From: Gordius sp. MW1
Taxonomy: Eukaryota; Nematomorpha; Gordioida; Gordea; Gordiidae
Assembly (NCBI GenBank): GCA_964036665.1
Contig: OZ038532.1
Coordinates: forward strand, 434,001 to 498,000
Reading direction: 5' to 3'
Length of the DNA: 64,000 bases
In this document: positions 21,701-32,154 of the stretch, piece by piece
Position numbering within the stretch: position 1 is the stretch's first letter
Layout: each line of letters begins with the position of its first letter
Made by a program: the position numbers and the translations under genes
The notes under the pieces: generated by a model
Databases searched by the model: none
What the model was told of the DNA's origin: nothing
Seen by the model: only the letters and a program-made list of their open reading frames with translations

Positions 21701-24236
21701 ATTGAAAAATCTTAAATTTTATATAAAAAATCCAAATTTCAGCACTAAAAACGTTTCATAAACATATTTAAAAGTGAAAAGTTTCAATTAGTTAGATCAA
21801 AGCCGTGTGTTCTCACTTCGCAGAAGGTTTGTACGGCTGCTATTGGGCTGAGTTGAGGATGGAACAGCGTTAAGGAATTGTGAGTTATAATGATGATATG
21901 AAGTAAACACTTACCTCCAAGACATTTGGTCGATGAGGTAGGAACTAATGAGAAAGCCTGTCCTATTGTAACCGTGCGTACAATGTACGGCTAAAAGGAA
22001 GAAATGCATAAAAAGGGGAATTTCACGAAACTACAATGCTTGTTTAATCATAATTTAATCTTTTATACCGTCAATTTTATCCATTTTGTTAGCATTTTAA
22101 AATAAGTTGAGCTGTTCAGTAGCGAGCGCGCCATGCTTCTAGTGTTGTAAGCAGGGGTGGGTTAGGCTTTGCCGACCTTTGATTCAACTAAGACTTAGGG
22201 TCGATTCTGGTCTGTTTCTCAAATTTCGACTAAGCCTTGAGGTCGACTAAGAAAAACAGGCCAAAGTCGACTAAAACCGAAGGTCGCCCAAACAAAACCC
22301 AGTTTTTACTACACTACGATAGCGAAATGAAGGTCGCTCCTTCCCCTGTTCAAATTTACTTTTTAAAACCTTTTAATATTTGTAACGCGACTGACACATT
22401 CGCAAGGGCGTAACCAGGGGGTGGCAAAGAGGGGCGGCTGCCCTACTCTAAATCCAAAAAATTATTGAGATTTATTAAAAATATGACTAAGATCAAAAAA
22501 TAATAATTTTTTCCCCTCCCTAAATCATTATTGCCCCCCTCTAATCCGAATGCTGGCTACGCCCATGGGGTCACCCGTACTTGACCCTGCCCAGCAATTC
22601 GGTCTTAAGTGGCATTTATTGCTCGAGGTAATTCTTTATTTCAGTTACAGACGCAGCGCATTTTGATTTTGTTGTATCAGAAGTCCGCATTCTTAACTAG
22701 AGTCACACACAGCACATGGACCGAGAACGATAATAATTATACAATAAACAAGTTTGGACGGGCCGGGCACAGAAATGGGGTTTGAAATCCTTTTAAATTT
22801 TATGACTTTTTATTACGAAATTAATTTTATAAATATCCTGTGTGCTGATGCTTTGATAAAGATAAACAGTTTCCTTTAATTTAAAATACCATTGTCAAAA
22901 GTTATACTGAGATACATATCAATATTTTAGCTCCTCAAGTCTTATTAGAATGTGCCTTCTATACATTTTACATCAAGTATACTAGTTTGTTACCTAATAT
23001 TAATCCTATATTTTTATACATTTTTTTATGATGTTTATTCTGGTAATAATGATTAAATAAAATTCTCAAATAAATTATTTTGTTATTGCAAATTAAAATT
23101 ATGCAAATATCCCCCGTAAAAGCAGGTATTAACAACTCTGAAATATACCAGGAATGAATAATTGTACACACAAAACCCATGATTGAATAATTATGACACC
23201 AAACATAAACCACCCCTATTTTTAGTTATGTCAAAATTTTACGTTATTGTTAAATTCTAATAATAAAATTTCACATAATTGAACGCATAATTAGAGTTTG
23301 TCAATACACTTCAAGGTGGTTGACCTCTCTAATATATTACCAAAAATTAGTAATACATGATTAATCAAAATGTCAACAAAACTAAAAATTAGCAATCAAA
23401 CTTTATGATACATGTAACATAATATGTTACCTATAATATCATCAGGATGTTTTGCCAGATAACGGGAACATAGATCAATGAAAGTTTCGGCTTGTTCAGC
23501 AGATGGAGCTTGGCCAAAACTTTAAAAAACAAGATTTATAAACTGTAAACATTTGTGACAGCTTTAGCTAAACCAAACAGTAGGAAAATTATAGATTTCA
23601 AAAAACATGTAATATACTAAACGATGGACCTTATAAAATTATTTTATATACCCTCGACAGGCTAATTTATAGTATTGAGCACCATGAGATTCAACTTCCT
23701 TTTGGGAATAAAATCTGCTTGTATTAGTGAGATCAATCCATAAACCAATTTTATGCTATTTTTAAAAGATGTATATTAACTTTATAATGATTAATAAATA
23801 TGTGACAAATAAATCAAAATACCACAAAACTCAAAATTGACAATAAACTTCATCCCCTATATAGCAAATTTTTATATAATTTTTATTTAATTTAGCATAT
23901 AATATATATAGCATTGCAACACAACTATTAATAAATAATAGAAGATCAATCAATTTATAAATAATTTAATCAGTTAAAATATTTTTCATATTATTATTTA
24001 ATGTATAGTACCTTAGTGGTTTTTATCGAATTAAACACCATTTCAAGATTAAATCGATTTGTTTCAGGAATGAGTGGGTTATATGAATTGTCAAGAGGGG
24101 TTTTAAAAGGCAAAAATTTATCTACAATAAATTTAATTATTTTCTAAAAATGTATGCCTCTACCTGCTACTAACCGACCTTTTCTCGGGCTATTTAGCCA
24201 CCTCGCTGGTAACTTTAGACTATGGTTTATATCCAT
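12731..24236 (-). CDS. RNGTT: mRNA capping enzyme, bifunctional, complete
   Basis: Eighteen exons, all in matching phase: 24236-24164, 24121-24012, 23755-23652, 23519-23431, 21990-21915, 21847-21817, 21297-21195, 20611-20532, 19585-19482, 18971-18870, 18112-17980, 17882-17811, 17733-17569, 14239-14168, 14039-13939, 13441-13375, 13299-13176, 12876-12731. They sum to 1752 nt, 583 aa, close to the animal enzyme (~597 aa). The start [15 protein letters not shown] matches the conserved N-terminus. The RNA triphosphatase domain has [10 protein letters not shown] (Cys129 nucleophile). The guanylyltransferase domain has KADGTR (Lys286, GMP-accepting), VFMIDRDN (motif III), DGLVFQP (motif IV), LKWKP (motif V) and [14 protein letters not shown] (motif VI). 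A Glu/Asn-rich linker exon (20611-20532) joins the domains. The protein caps nascent RNA polymerase II transcripts in the nucleus. All introns are GT-AG except intron 7, which is GC-AG. Introns hold MITEs and a pseudogene. The gene looks functional. Confidence 0.95.
13540..13605. mobile_element. MITE fragment in capping-enzyme intron
   Basis: CCTCCCTAAATCATTATTGC followed by CCTGGCTAGGCC, the right end of the GGGCGTAGCCAGG family. Lies in intron 15. Confidence 0.5.
14690..14905. mobile_element. CGGGC-rich hAT-like MITE, fragment
   Basis: Begins GAGGTCAGAG and continues with GCCCGCTCGGGCAACTGTC, GGCGGGCCGGACGGGCAC and GGCAATTCGGGTTCAATGAG. These phrases occur in the same order in the complete element at 61104-61910. 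The remaining part ends by about 14905. Located in capping-enzyme intron 13. Confidence 0.6.
14942..15340 (-). pseudogene. ornithine-decarboxylase-like pseudogene fragment
   Basis: On the minus strand a nearly continuous frame reads [20 protein letters not shown], then [17 protein letters not shown], stop, LYSVFDDMV, then [20 protein letters not shown]. The order resembles the alanine-racemase-like barrel of group IV PLP decarboxylases (ornithine decarboxylase family): the KFGA strand, the VSFHVGS strand, the helix before FD, and the LDIGGGFPG glycine loop. Two in-frame stops (one near 15330, one within the FHVGS region) and the damaged glycine loop argue for a dead copy. No intron is needed to read through it, so it may be a processed copy. 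It lies in intron 13 of the capping enzyme. Similarity is judged by eye. Confidence 0.5.
15652..16010. mobile_element. CGGGC-rich hAT-like MITE
   Basis: Left end region GGGACCAGAAAAGCCCATCC, interior GGGCAACTGTCACAAATTTA and GGGCAATTCGGGTTCAATGA, right end CAAATCTGACTTTCGGTAGG. Same family as 61104-61910 but older. Located in capping-enzyme intron 13. Confidence 0.6.
16504..16666. mobile_element. MITE, GGGCGTAGCCAGG family
   Basis: CATGGGCGCCGCCAGG at the left and CGAGCTACGCCCATG at the right form imperfect terminal inverted repeats. Interior GGGGGGCAATAATGATTTAG and TTGAGCCTTAATTACACTAA match other copies. Confidence 0.75.
16825..16900. repeat. isolated copy of the 5-kb-block terminal motif
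   Basis: GGACAGGACGGACAGACAGG followed by AAAAACGAGCGCATAAATTG and CATAGCGATT reproduces the boundary motif seen at 1-66, 1770-1830, 4895-4955 and 5105-5157. It is alone here, 11.7 kb from the satellite block, inside a capping-enzyme intron. Confidence 0.7.
17128..17503 (+). repeat. ~380-bp intronic repeat, copy 1
   Basis: Shares with 18396-18776 the ordered landmarks ATTAAATCCACCATTTTGAA, ACTAAATTGCTTTA, TTTAATGTTTAACTAGTT, GCACATTTCAAAATGGC and GATGAGCAGTCTATCTAGTC. The ends resemble short inverted repeats (TAGATTGCTCATG / GATGAGCAGTCTA), so it is probably a MITE. Confidence 0.7.
18396..18776 (+). repeat. ~380-bp intronic repeat, copy 2
   Basis: Direct-orientation copy of 17128-17503, in intron 10 of the capping enzyme. 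The copies are diverged throughout but colinear. Confidence 0.7.
19762..20180 (-). repeat. ~380-bp intronic repeat, copy 3, inverted
   Basis: Reverse complement of the 17128 and 18396 copies: GCCATTTTGAAATGTGCGCA, AGTGATGTTAAAGCAATTCG, AAAATGGTGGATTTATTGG and GACATGAGCAGTCTA occur in opposite order. A MITE of another family abuts it at 20181. Confidence 0.7.
20181..20382. mobile_element. MITE, TGTTGTAAAAACGGCTGG family
   Basis: Left end TAGTGTTGTAAAAACGACTG; right end AACCCAGATCTTTTTAAATC ACTA. The interior carries the family's GTCGACC palindromic tract. Located in capping-enzyme intron 8. Confidence 0.7.
20709..20912. mobile_element. MITE, TGTTGTAAAAACGGCTGG family
   Basis: Left end GTTGTAAAAACGGCTGGATT; right end CCTAGCCGTTATTACAACAC TA. 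Located in capping-enzyme intron 7. Confidence 0.75.
20981..21175. mobile_element. MITE, TGTTGTAAAAACGGCTGG family
   Basis: Left end GCGTTGTAAAAACGGCTGGA; right end AACGAAACCCAGCCTTTAAA, eroded. It ends about 20 bp before exon 7 of the capping enzyme, close to the GC donor. Confidence 0.7.
22140..22317. mobile_element. MITE, TGTTGTAAAAACGGCTGG family
   Basis: Left end TAGTGTTGTAAGCAGGGGTG; right end CAGTTTTTACTACACTA. TA dinucleotides at both outer ends, as in the 59531 copy, are consistent with a TA target duplication. Located in capping-enzyme intron 4. Confidence 0.7.
22402..22567. mobile_element. MITE, GGGCGTAGCCAGG family
   Basis: GCAAGGGCGTAACCAGGGGG at the left and GCTGGCTACGCCCATG at the right. 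The interior has CCCTCCCTAAATCATTATTG. Opposite interior orientation to 16504. Located in capping-enzyme intron 4. Confidence 0.7.
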
Positions 24237-24974
24237 ATGATGTGTAAATCGTTAAGCATAAAGCTACATAAATTTGAAAAGTCGAATAAGGGATGTGCGT
24301 GTACACTATCATAAACAAATGTTTAAGCTGTTAAAATCTGCTTCCTTATTAAGCAATAATTACTTAAATTTCTATCTTTAGACTTAAATAGTGTAAATAC
24401 TTTATTTTAGCTATATCGCCTGCAAAGATTATAAGGCTGCTAATTTAATAATGTAGTTCATCAAAACTACACTATTAACAATTTATTCCAAATAAAAAAA
24501 ATAGTAAACGCAATTGCTGTCACACTAGTCGGCATTTGGATATACCAACATACAGGCGAAAGATACTTTATATTGCCTAGAAAAATGCACTCTAATAATT
24601 GTTGGATCAGTTAATTAAATGGTAAATGAAATTCGATTTTAGTTCAATTTACAAAGCACTTAGTAGAAGCTAGTATATTTCTAATATGTTTCATTGATTT
24701 ATTATACTGATTTTATTATATTAAAATAAGAATTCATAAATAGAAATGCCTAATTTAAATCTCTTTTATGTAAATTTTAAGTGAACATTCATATTTTTTT
24801 TATTGCAACCTAATCAACTAATCAATTAAATTTCCTCATATAAAAGTGCTACTAAAAGCTTGGTTGCACAATGTTTTGAGGTAGTTTACTTTAAATCCCA
24901 ATTCTGCAATCTGCAGTGCACATTTCTTAGCTAATTTTTGTCGCTCTTATAAAAAATACAACCAAACCAGATAA

Positions 24975-25345
24975 GGCTCCGAGCGGGCACAATATCAAGC
25001 TTGGGGTAAATTAGGCTCAATTATGTTCTTATATAATGTATTTGTTTATGTGTATTATTTTGTTACTTTTTTATTGGATTGTGTAATATTTGTCAATCCT
25101 AGTTCTATTCAAAAAAATTTAATTAGAAATTTTTGGAAATTATAACGATATTACTGCTTAAAATTAAAAAAATTTGATCTCAGGCCGGGCATTTCGGGTA
25201 GCTTTAATAATTCGGGCACGGCCGGGTAGATATTTAAAAGGGTTCAGCCGGGTCCGGGCGGGCAGCTTAGTTATAAAATCAGACAGTGCAAGATTCGGCA
25301 TAAGATTTTTAACATATCTGACCTTGACCCCCTGGTTACGCCCAT
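24975..25345. mobile_element. CGGGC-rich hAT-like MITE plus MITE tail
   Basis: CTCCGAGCGGGCACAATATC, then CCGGGCATTTCGGGTAGC, GTTCAGCCGGGTCCGGGCGG and a right end ACATATCTGACC match the 61104-61910 family. It is followed at once by CCCCTGGTTACGCCCATG, the terminus of the other MITE family. Confidence 0.55.
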
Positions 25346-25788
25346 GTTCATATATTATTATATGGTATCAACCATGTCGAGTTTCTAACTAGTTTTAAAA
25401 TGAAACATGAGCATTTATTAATAAAACAAATGCACAATAAACATATAACAAATATTGCGTTCAAAATTTTTCTTTCAAATAGAGACATTCATTTTTTAAT
25501 GGAGATAAATTTTGAAAAAAGTTCTTACAATAAAGACTAAATTGTTTACCGAGATGTCAATAGAAAGCACAATAAAGCCAATCCCGCTCCGACATTTTGT
25601 TCCTAATTTGCCGCTTTTTTTATTTTCCCACCCAGCTCTATATTTTAGTATTTGTTTAAACTTATATTATTTTAATATTACTATCAAGAACATAGAATAT
25701 TCTTAATAATTTAAATTTATAAACAATAGCTCACATAATTATCGAAATACAATTGAGTGTATAAAAATGCACTTATTCATTACTCACA

Positions 25789-26130
25789 TGTCGTATCCAC
25801 AGGACCCTAAATATCTCGTTCCGCCCCCTAATTGTCCCTGCCTTAGTGGTCCCTTTCTGGTTATTGTTCTACGTATCTAGTTTTTGTTCTCTCCGCCCCC
25901 ATAATCTATTATAGGTGTTTTTAAGGTTTGGAATTAAGGTTAATGTGTGTATATAAAGCTTGGAATATTCTCGTTGTGGTTGATCGTTAAAATTTATGGG
26001 CAAGGTTTGGAATGTTCGAGTGTTAAACATTAAGATTAATTTGCTAAAAAATAAGTTTGAAATGAGGCCGCGGTTGGTTCAAGTATGTCAATAAACTCCA
26101 GGGGGTCAAGGAACCCTGGAGTTATAGAAA
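25789..26130 (+). mobile_element. possible solo or 5' LTR
   Basis: Starts TGTCGTATCC and carries, in LTR-like order, a TATA motif (GTATATAAAG near 25949), a polyadenylation signal (AATAAA at 26090) and a strong hairpin CTCCAGGG / CCCTGGAG at 26096-26123. An integrase remnant lies at 30180 on the same strand. The right boundary is not defined and no second LTR was found. Confidence 0.3.
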
Positions 26131-26543
26131 GATAAAAATCTTTTTAAATATATACTCCTTTTTGCTTTACTTTTTATTCTCCCCAAAAACTACCTCACCT
26201 TCCCCCGATTTATGGCTAAGTTGTCTTTACTCTTACCCAATTAATTCTACTTTTCCATTTTCTCGACTATTTAATTTTCCATTACTCTTATTCTGTGGCC
26301 TTAAGAATCCCCTACAAAACTCTCGTCCCTTCGATAACCCACATGACAATTATATATTTCCTCGCTATTTTTCCCACGCCGTCTTAATAATCTGATAACC
26401 CCAAAGTCTTTACCCGTTCAGTTGTACCACCTTATCCCCATAACCTTATGATCCGCTACTCCAGCCCCTTGATTATACCCACCTTACGTACCGACAATAC
26501 CAGAAACACTGTCCCTCGCCGAGATATCTGCGACATATATATG

Positions 26544-27699
26544 TAGAGCTGTTAAAGTTCATCTATGATACGAACTAGTTCAAGTTCATAGTTCAATTTG
26601 AAAAAAATCATTAGTTCTACTTCATATTTTTTTAAAAGGTAACAAGTTCATGTAGGAAAAAATGTAACTAGTTCAAGTTAATAGTTCAGTTTTACAAAAA
26701 TAACTAGTTCAAGTACAGTTCAAAGTTGAGTTCATTTTTTTAAATATGATAAAGTTTAAATCTAATCCAAGAGATTTTAGGAAATGATTCCTGAATTAAA
26801 ATTAGTTTTTTTGAATCCTATCCAAAATTTTAAATAAATTTTATAACTTATTAATTATATATTTGAAAATCTAATTTAAGGAAATATTCATATATAACAA
26901 AAGCATCAACTATACAATGTTTAAAATCTTTATTACAAACAATTTATAATAAAAATCATGTGAAAGTAGATGTGAACTGGATTTTAATTAAATATTGTTT
27001 TCAAAATTATCATTTAATAAACAAGAACGTTTATCTCCAAATATAAGTTTTCCCAAACTGAAAAACCTTTCAACTGGAGCACTAGATGGGAGGCAAACGT
27101 TATATTTAAAAATCTGTTTTAGATTTGGAAATTCATCAAATATCAAATAATAAGGTATAAAGTTGAATATAGTCTTCTTATTTCTTCATTAGAATTATCA
27201 CGTCTTATATCTAAGAAATCTAAACCATTGTGTGTATGCACCTCTATACTCGTTCCTATTATCTACTTCAAAGCAAATACCCGAATCACAATTGATATCC
27301 ATCTTTTCTAATTACAAGCTTTTATAAATCACATTAATTAGCTAAATCTTATTAAGTGCTGACAATAATGCAAGAATTTTTTTGTATTTTTAAAATCAAA
27401 AATGCGCGGTTACTGTATGTCTGTCTGTGTGATTACCGCGAAGACAATGCACGTCAAATTGTTGATGCATACAAACAATAAACTCGGCTTATAAATTTAT
27501 TTTAAATAATATATATGTGATGAATTAGTTCAATTATATTGTATAGTTCAAGTTCAAGTTCAGAATTTGAAAAAAATAACTAGTTCAAGTTCAAACTTAA
27601 AAAAAACGAACTAGTTCAAGTTTACAATTCAAATTTTTTGGAAGGTAACTAGTTCAGTTCTAAGTTCAGAAAAAAGTGAACTAGTTCTTAACAGCTCTA
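26544..27699 (-). mobile_element. hAT element, internally deleted
   Basis: Terminal inverted repeats TAGAGCTGTTAA at 26544 and TTAACAGCTCTA ending at 27699, flanked by a perfect 8-bp target duplication TATATATG (26536-26543 and 27700-27707). Subterminal ACTAGTTC/GAACTAGT repeats occur at both ends. On the minus strand, 27130-26997 encodes FPNLKQIFKYNVCLPSSAPV followed by ERFFSLGKLIFGDKR, the hAT C-terminal dimerisation domain. The rest of the transposase is missing, so it is non-autonomous. Confidence 0.88.
26997..27150 (-). pseudogene. hAT transposase C-terminal remnant
   Basis: Contains the PSSAPVERFFS motif (family consensus P-x-S-x-x-x-E-R-x-F-S) followed by a basic GDKR stretch and NDNFEN. 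There is no intact upstream reading frame within the element. Confidence 0.75.
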
Positions 27700-27787
27700 T
27701 ATATATGACAATACAAATCGAATAAATTCTTGAACGTGCTTATTGTCAATTCGGACATAAATCGAATAAATTCTTGACCGTCCTTAC

Positions 27788-29211
27788 TACGCCTCTGGAT
27801 TTCGAATCGAATCGAATATTTTTGGTATTCGATTTGGAGTCGAATTTTTTTTTCGAGATTCGACGAATATTAAAATGAAGATTCGAATTCGATTCAAAAA
27901 AATTTAAGGATTTGAAATCGATTCGAATATTTATTAAGTTTTTTGAATTATTAAAAAACACATTAAAAAGGCTACTATGAATTTTAATTTGCATATATAC
28001 ATTTGAAAGATTTATTTAAAAGAAATCTAAAAAAATACACACATCAAAAATAAAAATATTAAAAGTGAACAAAAACTATGATATGTTAAAGACAATCAAG
28101 AACCGTTTTTAGCCAACTTTTAAGGCTAACTATCTTCCTAACACTAGTTCTTTAAACGATATTGGTTCCTGTTAAAAATATTCTTTTGCGCGGGGTAAAT
28201 GATCCAGGTATAGAGAGAAGATTTTTTGCCAATTTTTGGATGGCTGGAAAACGTCGTTGATTCGATTTCCACCATTGTAAAGGCCCAACATTGGACGCCA
28301 CAAGTGGTTTGTGCAAAAATGTCTCCAATGATGACTTTGCGTTCATGTTGCTCTTAATAAACGATCCAGTGTTGATACCTAGCCAGTTGATACAAAATCG
28401 GGCTGACTTCATATAACAGTTTTCCAGTCATCTTTAATTTCTCAACAGGATATGCCATGTACGTGAATCACCCCAGTGGTGATAAACACTCAAATTTTGA
28501 ACCTTAAATCGACGACATTCGCTAATAAGGCTATCTTCTTATTAAATGCCATATATCTTCAATTTTCTGTTTGGCCATTTTGAAAGCATGATCTTCTGTG
28601 CCTGGTTGTATACCGGTAATACCAAGTTAATTGTGGGATTTGCCCCCCGGATTATAAATTAGTTGCACTGTAAAAGGGAAAAAGTATCAATTTAATTTTT
28701 TCAATTTGTTTCCATTCAATGTTGGATAGCAATTCCTCCTAAGAGGAATTTAAAGGCCAAATCCAATGCCTGCCTTACTAAAATAGCCTTTTCTATCATT
28801 ATATAGGTGCTGTTCCACCTGACTACCATAAGTTTTGCCTTTATGTAATTAATTGGTGGGTCAAATTCTTAACATATAGCCCTTAATCGTAAAATATTTT
28901 TGTGCTATCTCGCAGTTTTTTTTAAAGTCCATATTTAATTAAATTGTAATCCTCGTTCTCCATAACTTATGTAAGTTTGAAAATTTTAAATAAAATTTAT
29001 TCAAATTGTTGCAGGAAAAATAAATGAAATGCGGTAAGATAAAAATAGCTGAATATTTGAATCTCGTCTATTTAAATTAAACTAAAAAAAAAATAAAATT
29101 GGAATTTTCAAGGATTCGATTCGGATTTTCGAATCCTAGCAGCGTAAATATTCGATTCGAAACTTACACTTACGGATTCGAATCGAATCTTGAATATTTC
29201 TCAGAGGCATA
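27788..29211 (-). mobile_element. hAT element with dead transposase
   Basis: Ends TACGCCTCTG at 27788 and CAGAGGCATA at 29211 are imperfect inverted repeats. Flanks GTCCTTAC (27780-27787) and GTCCCTAC (29212-29219) form an 8-bp target duplication with one difference. Subterminal ATTCGATTCGAA-type palindromic repeats fill both ends. The internal minus-strand coding remnant is described separately. Confidence 0.82.
28080..28412 (-). pseudogene. hAT transposase C-terminal fragment
   Basis: The frame reads LQWWKSNQRRFPAIQKLAKN and then LLSIPGSFTPRKRIFLTGTN. This matches the hAT dimerisation domain: W-W-K, F-P-x-L-x-x-L-A, and the L-S-I-P turn. The usual S-x-E-R-x-F-S has decayed to TPRKRIFL. Downstream residues continue in another frame, so it is frameshifted. 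Confidence 0.8.
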
Positions 29212-29219
29212 GTCCCTAC

Positions 29220-30120
29220 TATCAACCTAACCATAAATACTTAAGCAATTAATAATCCCGCAAACTCAATCCTAAGAACCCCTTACCCCATACCTTATCG
29301 ACGACTAAGGACCCGAACTAACAGCTAAAACCCTTCGGACATATAGCTCGAACCAAACCACAACGTAAGAGTTGGCCGACTTTCACCTTCCTTTCTTCAT
29401 CACAACACATATATCAAATTTATTAAAAAAAACAATTAAACGCATTTTGACTTTCTTGTTAACCTAAAGGGGCATAAATTGAAATATAAGAAATTACAAA
29501 GTTTGGGTGATAAAAATATATAAAATACTTAGTCCTATGGACCTCAGGGGTCCGTTTATTTGCGTTGCTTCAGTCCCAACTTTTTCTATGCTTTTTATAG
29601 AGGCAGTAATTTGATTTACTATGCAACTCTTGGGGGGTACGACATCATCATCCTGACTAAAATAGTAAAAAAAACTCCTTCCACGGCTTGTAGGACCGAG
29701 GAATATATATACATTAATCATAACAAAAGAAGCATTGCTTTTTTTCGCGATTATAAATATTTGGTTTGATTACCTTTGGATGATTTTAAAATTGAAGAGT
29801 TCTCACTGGAGGTCTGCCTGGGTCATTATTTTAAGCTGCGGTCCGGCCCATACCTGAACAAATATAAAACTTTATGCGCCGCATTAACATGAATCAACTC
29901 TTTTTGTGTGTTCTCTGACATTTGTTAAAGCATATTAAGAAACTTAATCTCAAACACGACACTTGTGTCTGACAAGGTCCCATGTTTCCGTTTTCCATGA
30001 GTTGCTTATTATGTCTTGGCAATTGTTGCATTACATTGTACAAATTCCAATTTCAAAGCTATATTGTTAAAGTTCCATACAAAACTTATATTATTGTTTT
30101 AGTAGATATTGAAGTTTCGC
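29220..30120. other. no gene seen
   Basis: Mixed AT-rich sequence with small frames on both strands around 29494-29769 that overlap each other. I recognise no protein. 29230-29400 is unusually C/A-rich compared with its surroundings and may belong to the same LTR element as the integrase fragment. Confidence 0.35.
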
Positions 30121-30164
30121 AGATTTTTTAAGAATATTTTAACTTTACTTTTATCAACAGCCAT

Positions 30165-30374
30165 TATAATCATTCTGTTTTGAAGATAATTAAAAAAGGG
30201 TGCCGAGGTTGCAATCACACAGCCGCGGCGGCGAAGAAGGCACCGTTGATAGAGTGTCAACCTAGCCATAGACTTTGGGTTCAAGTTCAAATCGATATAA
30301 TGGGCCCTCTCAAGCGTAAATCATACTTGGTCATGGTGGACAATAGCTCGAATTGGGTAGAGGTGTTTAAGTAG
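30165..30374 (+). pseudogene. LTR-retrotransposon integrase fragment
   Basis: The frame reads KGCRGCNH, then APLIECQPSHRLWVQVQIDI followed by MGPLKRKSYLVMVDNSSNWV and EVF, ending at TAG. This is the junction of the integrase zinc-binding module (CxxC) and the first catalytic Asp of the DDE core (QIDIMGP; later VDNSSNWVE). It fits the Gypsy-type polyprotein. The following catalytic residues and all upstream polyprotein are absent. Confidence 0.75.
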
Positions 30375-30561
30375 AAGACACCACATCGATGACCAAAATA
30401 AAAAAAATTAATAAATTTTAATTAACTACAATAGCTAATGTTAGTTATTAAAACATTATGATCACTAAATTACCTTAGTGCTGCCAATATGTGGACCTTA
30501 AATAATCAATGTTTCAGAAATAAAGCTAAGCACTAACATTACATCTTCTACTTTTTATACA

Positions 30562-31975
30562 TGACTAGCTGTGCCCGGCCAAGCGTTGCTTTGGCTCAGT
30601 CCTTAAGTGGTTAAATAAGTATAAGCTATTAATAAGACTTATCTAAAATGGGGTCATATATGAAATAATTTATAATGTGAAAGGTCCGAATGATTTTATA
30701 AACCCACTATTTTTAGTATCTATTTATATAATAAGACAAACCAAATGCAAATTCTGTTTTAGTCATCAAATCCGACTAAAATTAAATGTTTTTGAAAAAA
30801 TTGCTTATTAAAGCTGTTACTTATTATACAATAATACCATTATTTTATTTTTCTAGTTAGCTGATTTATTTGAAATACAATTTTCTTTAATATAATAAAA
30901 TAATTAATTGAAGGATGGATAATTATTAAAAATATGCTTCTATGATCGACCACGTGATAATAATGACAAAAACTGCATAATTTAAATTTTATTTATTTAA
31001 TTTAAATAGTCTGTTAATGTCAGATATTTTTAAAACAAAAAGGTATTTTAGGAATCTGAAAAAGCTATTTTACCCCTGGCCTATCTGGGCATCTACGGCT
31101 AAATTTTCGCTCGAATCGGATCTGAAGTTTCAGAATTTAGCTCTTTTTTAAAACCAAAAGGCCGAGAAATGTCCGATATTTTTAAAACTAAAAGGAATTT
31201 TAGCAATCTGAAAAAGCTATTTTACACCTGGCCGCCCTGAGAACCTACGGGTAAAGTTTCGCGCGAATCGGGCCGGTAGTTTCAGAATTTATTCTCATTT
31301 AAATATCTCATTTAATAAAAATTAATGATAGATAAATAATGACATTTATATATAAATAGCATTTACTCAGAATAATCAACGTTGGACTATTTTATATTAC
31401 ATTTAAATTATATACACTTTCATCTTTCTCATTTAAAATATAATGAGAAAAATTCATCTTCTTCACCTATATATTTTCTCAAATAATCTATAATTTTATT
31501 TATTTCAGGTTAATTCCTAAATTTTATGTTGTCACCGTTAAGAAAAAATGACGTTTAAGAAATTTAATTCATAAATTTTATATTGTCACCATTAATAAAA
31601 GATGACGTTTAAGAAATTTAATTCACAAATTTTATGTTGTCACCGTTAAGAAAAGATTACGTTTTACTACAAACTACTATAAGTGATACACTTTTACTAC
31701 AGAACTGTCTGTATATTCAAATTTTCGACGAACGCGAGGAGGTGCGTTTGATTGACATTTTATTGAACGTCAAAACGCATAAAACCCAATATCTCAAAAA
31801 CTAAAAGGAATTTTAGAAATCTGAAAAAGCTATTTTACCCCTGGCCGCCTTGGGAACCTAGGGGTAAATTTTCGCACGAATCGGACCGGTAGTTTCAGAG
31901 ATTAGCCCTTACATACATATATACACTTTACTTTATATATATAGATATACACTTTACTTTATATATATAGATTTG
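30562..31975 (+). mobile_element. LINE/SINE-type repeat with threefold module
   Basis: Starts ACTAGCTGTGCCCGGCCAAG and ends with a TATATATAGAT simple tail at about 31970. A module of ~110 bp (TTTTAGNAATCTGAAAAAGC, ACCCCTGGCC, ACGAATCGG, AGTTTCAGA) occurs at about 31045, 31195 and 31800. A second repeated element (TTTTATGTTGTCACCGTTAAG) occurs three times at 31520-31655. The 3' end resembles tails of non-LTR elements common in arthropods. No intact frame. Confidence 0.5.
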
Positions 31976-32154
31976 TTTTATTAAGTAAAAAATATTGAAT
32001 CTTATGTTTCCTCATAAATTGATTCCTTTATTACTAGTTAATATTAGATTTATATTATTATAAATATAGGTTTATTACCTCCAAACGATTGTGTGTATTC
32101 TTTTGTTTTTATATTGATAATATAAGGCCAAATAAATTGGAATTGCTTTCCTTA

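Noticed and set aside
26162-26395. 77-codon plus-strand frame after the LTR-like segment
   Set aside because: C/T-rich composition gives Ser/Pro/Phe/Leu-rich text; no start context, splice partner or recognisable domain.
29494-29769. Overlapping small frames on both strands
   Set aside because: They overlap antiparallel, have no recognised motif and no convincing splice sites.
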